NCBI GenBank assembly: GCA_013812995.1 | Contig: JACCSL010000183.1 | Coordinates: forward strand, 1-8,527 | Length of the DNA stretch: 8,527 nt | Direction of reading: 5' to 3' | Source: Ardenticatenales bacterium | GTDB lineage: Bacteria; Chloroflexota; Anaerolineae; Ardenticatenales; Ardenticatenaceae | The notes under the pieces: generated by a model | Seen by the model: only the letters and a program-made list of their open reading frames with translations | Database searches by the model: none | What the model was told of the DNA's origin: nothing | In this document: piece by piece, positions 6,924 to 8,527 of the stretch | How positions within the stretch are numbered: position 1 is the stretch's first letter | Layout: every line of letters starts with the position of its first letter | Position numbers and translations under genes: made by a program

Positions 6924-6930
6924 ACAGCGA

Positions 6931-7419
6931 ATGATTGACGAAATAGACCTACAGATACTGAACATCATGCAGTACAATGCGCGCGTCAGCAACGCCGAGA
7001 TTGCGCGGCAGGTGGGCATGGCTCCCTCCGCGATTCTGGAGCGAATCCGCAAGCTGGAGACGCGCGGCATCATCCAGGGGTACGAGACGCGGCTGAATCC
7101 CAAAGCGCTGGGGCTGGGGCTGCTCGCCTATGTCTTCGTGCGCTCCGAGGAGCCGTTGGGCTCAGGCGAGACAGGGAAGAAACTGACAGAGATTCCAGAG
7201 GTTCAGGAGGTTCACCACATCGCGGGCGAGGATTGCTATCTCGTGAAGGTGCGCGCCGAAAACACGGAGGCACTCGGGCACCTGCTTCGCCAGCGCTTCG
7301 GCGCGATTGGCTCCATTCGCTCCACGCGTACCACCATCGTGCTGCTGGCACTCAAAGAAACCACCCATCTTCAAATCAACATTCCTACACCGGAGGACGA
7401 TGATGCTCAGAGAGAATAG
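6931..7419 (+). CDS. Lrp/AsnC-family transcriptional regulator
   Basis: This 162-residue protein has the standard family length and order. The N-terminal winged helix-turn-helix begins MIDEIDLQILNIMQYNARVS. Its recognition region is AEIARQVGMAPSAILERIRKLE (residues 22-43), and the wing is RGIIQGYETRLNP (45-57). A RAM domain follows (about 62-145), with the GEDCYLVKV segment (99-107) at the position where the family binds amino-acid effectors and assembles into octamers. The tail is acidic. It is a cytoplasmic DNA-binding protein. The gene starts an operon and overlaps the downstream exporter gene by 17 bases, so its regulon probably includes the exporter and itself. The effector cannot be read from sequence; an amino acid is the usual one. 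The family member (Lrp, AsnC or another) is not resolved, so no symbol is given. Confidence 0.93.
   Translation: MIDEIDLQILNIMQYNARVSNAEIARQVGMAPSAILERIRKLETRGIIQGYETRLNPKALGLGLLAYVFVRSEEPLGSGETGKKLTEIPEVQEVHHIAGEDCYLVKVRAENTEALGHLLRQRFGAIGSIRSTRTTIVLLALKETTHLQINIPTPEDDDAQRE
7392..7396 (+). promoter_or_regulatory. Ribosome binding site fixing the exporter's start
   Basis: GGAGG lies inside the 3' end of the regulator gene. It is six bases from the ATG at 7403 but only three from the ATG at 7400, so 7403 is the better start. The frame is open further upstream to 7307, but that stretch is the regulator gene read in another frame. Confidence 0.7.
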
Positions 7420-8368
7420 CGGGGGTGCGCCCTCGCGCTGGCATGTCATAGCGGCGTTCGCGGCGGTCTATGTGATCTGGGGCTCGACCTATCTTGCCAT
7501 TCGCTTCGCCATCGAGACGATTCCGCCCCTGCTGATGGCCGGAACGCGGTACTTCGCGGCTGGGGCGCTGCTCTACGGCTGGCTGCGGATGCGTGGCGCA
7601 GCGGCTCCCTCGTGGCTGCACTGGCGCTACTCGCTGATTATCGGGGCCTTCTTGCTGCTGGGCGGCAACGGGGCCGTCACCTGGGCAGAGCAGCTAATTC
7701 CCTCGGGGCTGGCTGCGCTGCTGGTCGCGCTGGTTCCGCTCTGGATGGTGCTGCTGGACTGGCTCCAGGGAAACTCGCGCCTGAATGAGCGCGTGATCTT
7801 CGGTCTCATCCTGGGCCTCGTCGGGCTGGTGCTGCTCATCGATCCCTCCCGAGTGATGGGCGGGCAGACGTTCAACCCGCTGGGCGTCCTCGTGGTGATC
7901 GGGGCGTCGCTCTCCTGGGCCATCGGCTCTGTCTACTCGCGGCGGGCCTCGCTGCCGGAGTCCGCGATGCTGGCAACAGCGATGGAGATGCTCGCGGGGG
8001 GGGCGCTGCTGGTGGTCGTTGGGCTGCTGGCGGGGGAAGGAGCCAGGCTGAACCTTGATGCGGTATCGCTGAAATCCGCGCTGGCCTTCATCTATCTCAT
8101 CGTTTTTGGCTCACTCGTGGCCTTCACCGCCTACATCTGGCTCTTGCAGGTGAGCACGCCCGCTCGCGTCTCGACCTATGCTTATGTCAACCCGGTGGTC
8201 GCGGTTTTCCTGGGCTGGGCCTTTGCGGGCGAAGCCCTCACCATGCAAACAGCACTGGCCGCAGCGGTCATCGTAGCCGCGGTAGGGCTCATCACGAGCC
8301 ACCGACAACCGCCCGTTGTACAAGAGGCTGACGAGCCACAGGCGCTCGCCGCCACGGCTAAAACGTAA
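7403..8368 (+). CDS. yedA: EamA/DMT-superfamily exporter, YedA-like
   Basis: This 321-residue inner-membrane protein has two EamA repeats (about 14-145 and 158-298), each of about five hydrophobic helices, the ten-helix layout of drug/metabolite transporters. Segments close to those I recall from E. coli YedA include VIWGSTYLAIR (24-34), PPLLMAGTRY (41-50), GNGAVTWAEQ (88-97), SWAIGSVYSR (171-180), AMEMLAGG (193-200) and YAYVNPVVAVFLGW (259-272). It should be a secondary transporter exporting small metabolites. Amino-acid export is suggested by its operon partner, an Lrp/AsnC regulator, but is not shown by the protein itself. Translation is probably coupled, because its start lies 17 bases inside the regulator gene with a good ribosome binding site. 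The last residues (QALAATAKT) are polar, and the final codons aaa-acg-taa belong to a tandem AAAACGT repeat, so the C-terminal end may be a product of that repeat. The symbol marks family likeness, not proven orthology. Confidence 0.9.
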   Translation: MLRENSGGAPSRWHVIAAFAAVYVIWGSTYLAIRFAIETIPPLLMAGTRYFAAGALLYGWLRMRGAAAPSWLHWRYSLIIGAFLLLGGNGAVTWAEQLIPSGLAALLVALVPLWMVLLDWLQGNSRLNERVIFGLILGLVGLVLLIDPSRVMGGQTFNPLGVLVVIGASLSWAIGSVYSRRASLPESAMLATAMEMLAGGALLVVVGLLAGEGARLNLDAVSLKSALAFIYLIVFGSLVAFTAYIWLLQVSTPARVSTYAYVNPVVAVFLGWAFAGEALTMQTALAAAVIVAAVGLITSHRQPPVVQEADEPQALAATAKT

Positions 8369-8380
8369 AACGTAAAACGT
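8360..8380 (+). repeat. Tandem AAAACGT heptamer, three copies
   Basis: Three exact copies of AAAACGT run head to tail. The first two cover the last two sense codons and the stop of the exporter gene. A fourth isolated copy lies at 8397-8403 and an inverted copy at 8435-8441. Confidence 0.9.
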
Positions 8381-8445
8381 AATTTTTACGACATCGAAAA
8401 CGTCAATCGCCATAAAAGCACAAATAAGCCGTTTACGTTTTACGT
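8363..8445. repeat. 14-bp inverted repeat flanking a 55-base spacer
   Basis: ACGTAAAACGTAAA (8363-8376) is the exact reverse complement of TTTACGTTTTACGT (8432-8445). The AT-rich spacer (8377-8431) has no open frame. A smaller hairpin, CGTAAAA (8371-8377) with TTTTACG (8384-8390), lies at the left end. Neither has the GC stem plus T run of an intrinsic terminator, although the element lies where the operon should end. Confidence 0.8.
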
Positions 8446-8527
8446 ATCTGGCTCTGCTGGAATTTGTGGTTGAGTCATGGCTCTGCGTGGTGGCCCTCTC
8501 CCCCACGTCGCTTCGCTCCGTGTCCCC
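8446..8527. other. Non-coding right end, possible edge of a dispersed GC repeat
   Basis: No gene can be supported here. From about 8491 the sequence becomes a pyrimidine-rich CCCTCTCCCCC run, then CACG and CGTG half-sites around GTCGCTTCGCTC, ending in TCCCC. Such C-rich, partly palindromic blocks resemble intergenic dispersed repeats, but the window ends before the element can be closed. Confidence 0.3.

Noticed and set aside
6916..6930. GTG at 6916 as the regulator's start
   Set aside because: It overlaps the ribosome binding site and the predicted transcription start. The ATG at 6931 has ideal spacing and gives the normal family N-terminus.
7307..7402. Upstream extension of the exporter to an in-frame start at 7307
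   Set aside because: The added residues (proline-, cysteine- and lysine-rich) have no exporter character and lie inside the regulator gene. A good ribosome binding site points to 7403.
8363..8445. AAAACGT repeats as a CRISPR array or transposon ends
   Set aside because: The units are too short and unspaced for CRISPR. The 55-base interior has no gene, and I could not identify a target-site duplication.
8111..8506. Minus-strand frame of 131 residues at the right end
   Set aside because: Much of it is antisense to the exporter and the rest crosses the repeat region. It has no recognisable domain or convincing ribosome binding site.

Overview
The window is GC-rich bacterial DNA holding six genes and one probable gene remnant. 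Codon choice leans to G/C at third positions. The protein set (a K+-independent proton-pumping pyrophosphatase, a long secreted VIT-VWA protein, an Ig-like surface-protein fragment and a small lineage-type membrane protein) is compatible with Chloroflexota, for example an Anaerolineae-like lineage. That assignment is an inference from protein style, because the window has no rRNA or other marker gene.

Layout from left to right. Positions 1-711 are the 3' end of an FGGY sugar kinase, most like gluconokinase, on the plus strand. A TTGACA box that contains its stop codon starts a likely promoter for the next gene, hppA (821-3016), a complete membrane pyrophosphatase whose signature residues mark it as the K+-independent proton pump. 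A strong intrinsic terminator follows. Positions 3065-3584 hold an orphan, probably decayed Ig-like fragment (3130-3564). A terminator at 3575-3611 serves the convergent minus-strand gene 3627-6074, which encodes a secreted and membrane-anchored VIT-VWA protein.

A 239-base divergent intergenic region (6075-6313) separates that gene from a plus-strand gene for a 146-residue two-helix membrane protein of unknown function (6314-6754). This gene has a good sigma-70-type promoter and its own terminator. Next comes a two-gene operon. A near-consensus promoter, overlapped by an Lrp-like palindrome, drives an Lrp/AsnC-family regulator (6931-7419). Its 3' end overlaps the start of a YedA-like EamA/DMT exporter (7403-8368). 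The arrangement suggests a regulator that senses a small molecule, probably an amino acid, and controls its exporter and itself.

The last 160 bases hold no gene. They contain a tandem AAAACGT repeat that begins inside the exporter's last codons, a 14-bp inverted copy about 55 bases further on, and what may be the edge of a dispersed CCCTCTCCCCC-type repeat cut by the window end.

I see no CRISPR array, transposase, RNA gene, phage gene or defence system. The region looks mostly like ordinary chromosome. The points most worth a second look are the Lrp operator over the -10 box, the orphan Ig-like fragment, the unknown two-helix protein, and the AAAACGT repeat structure.
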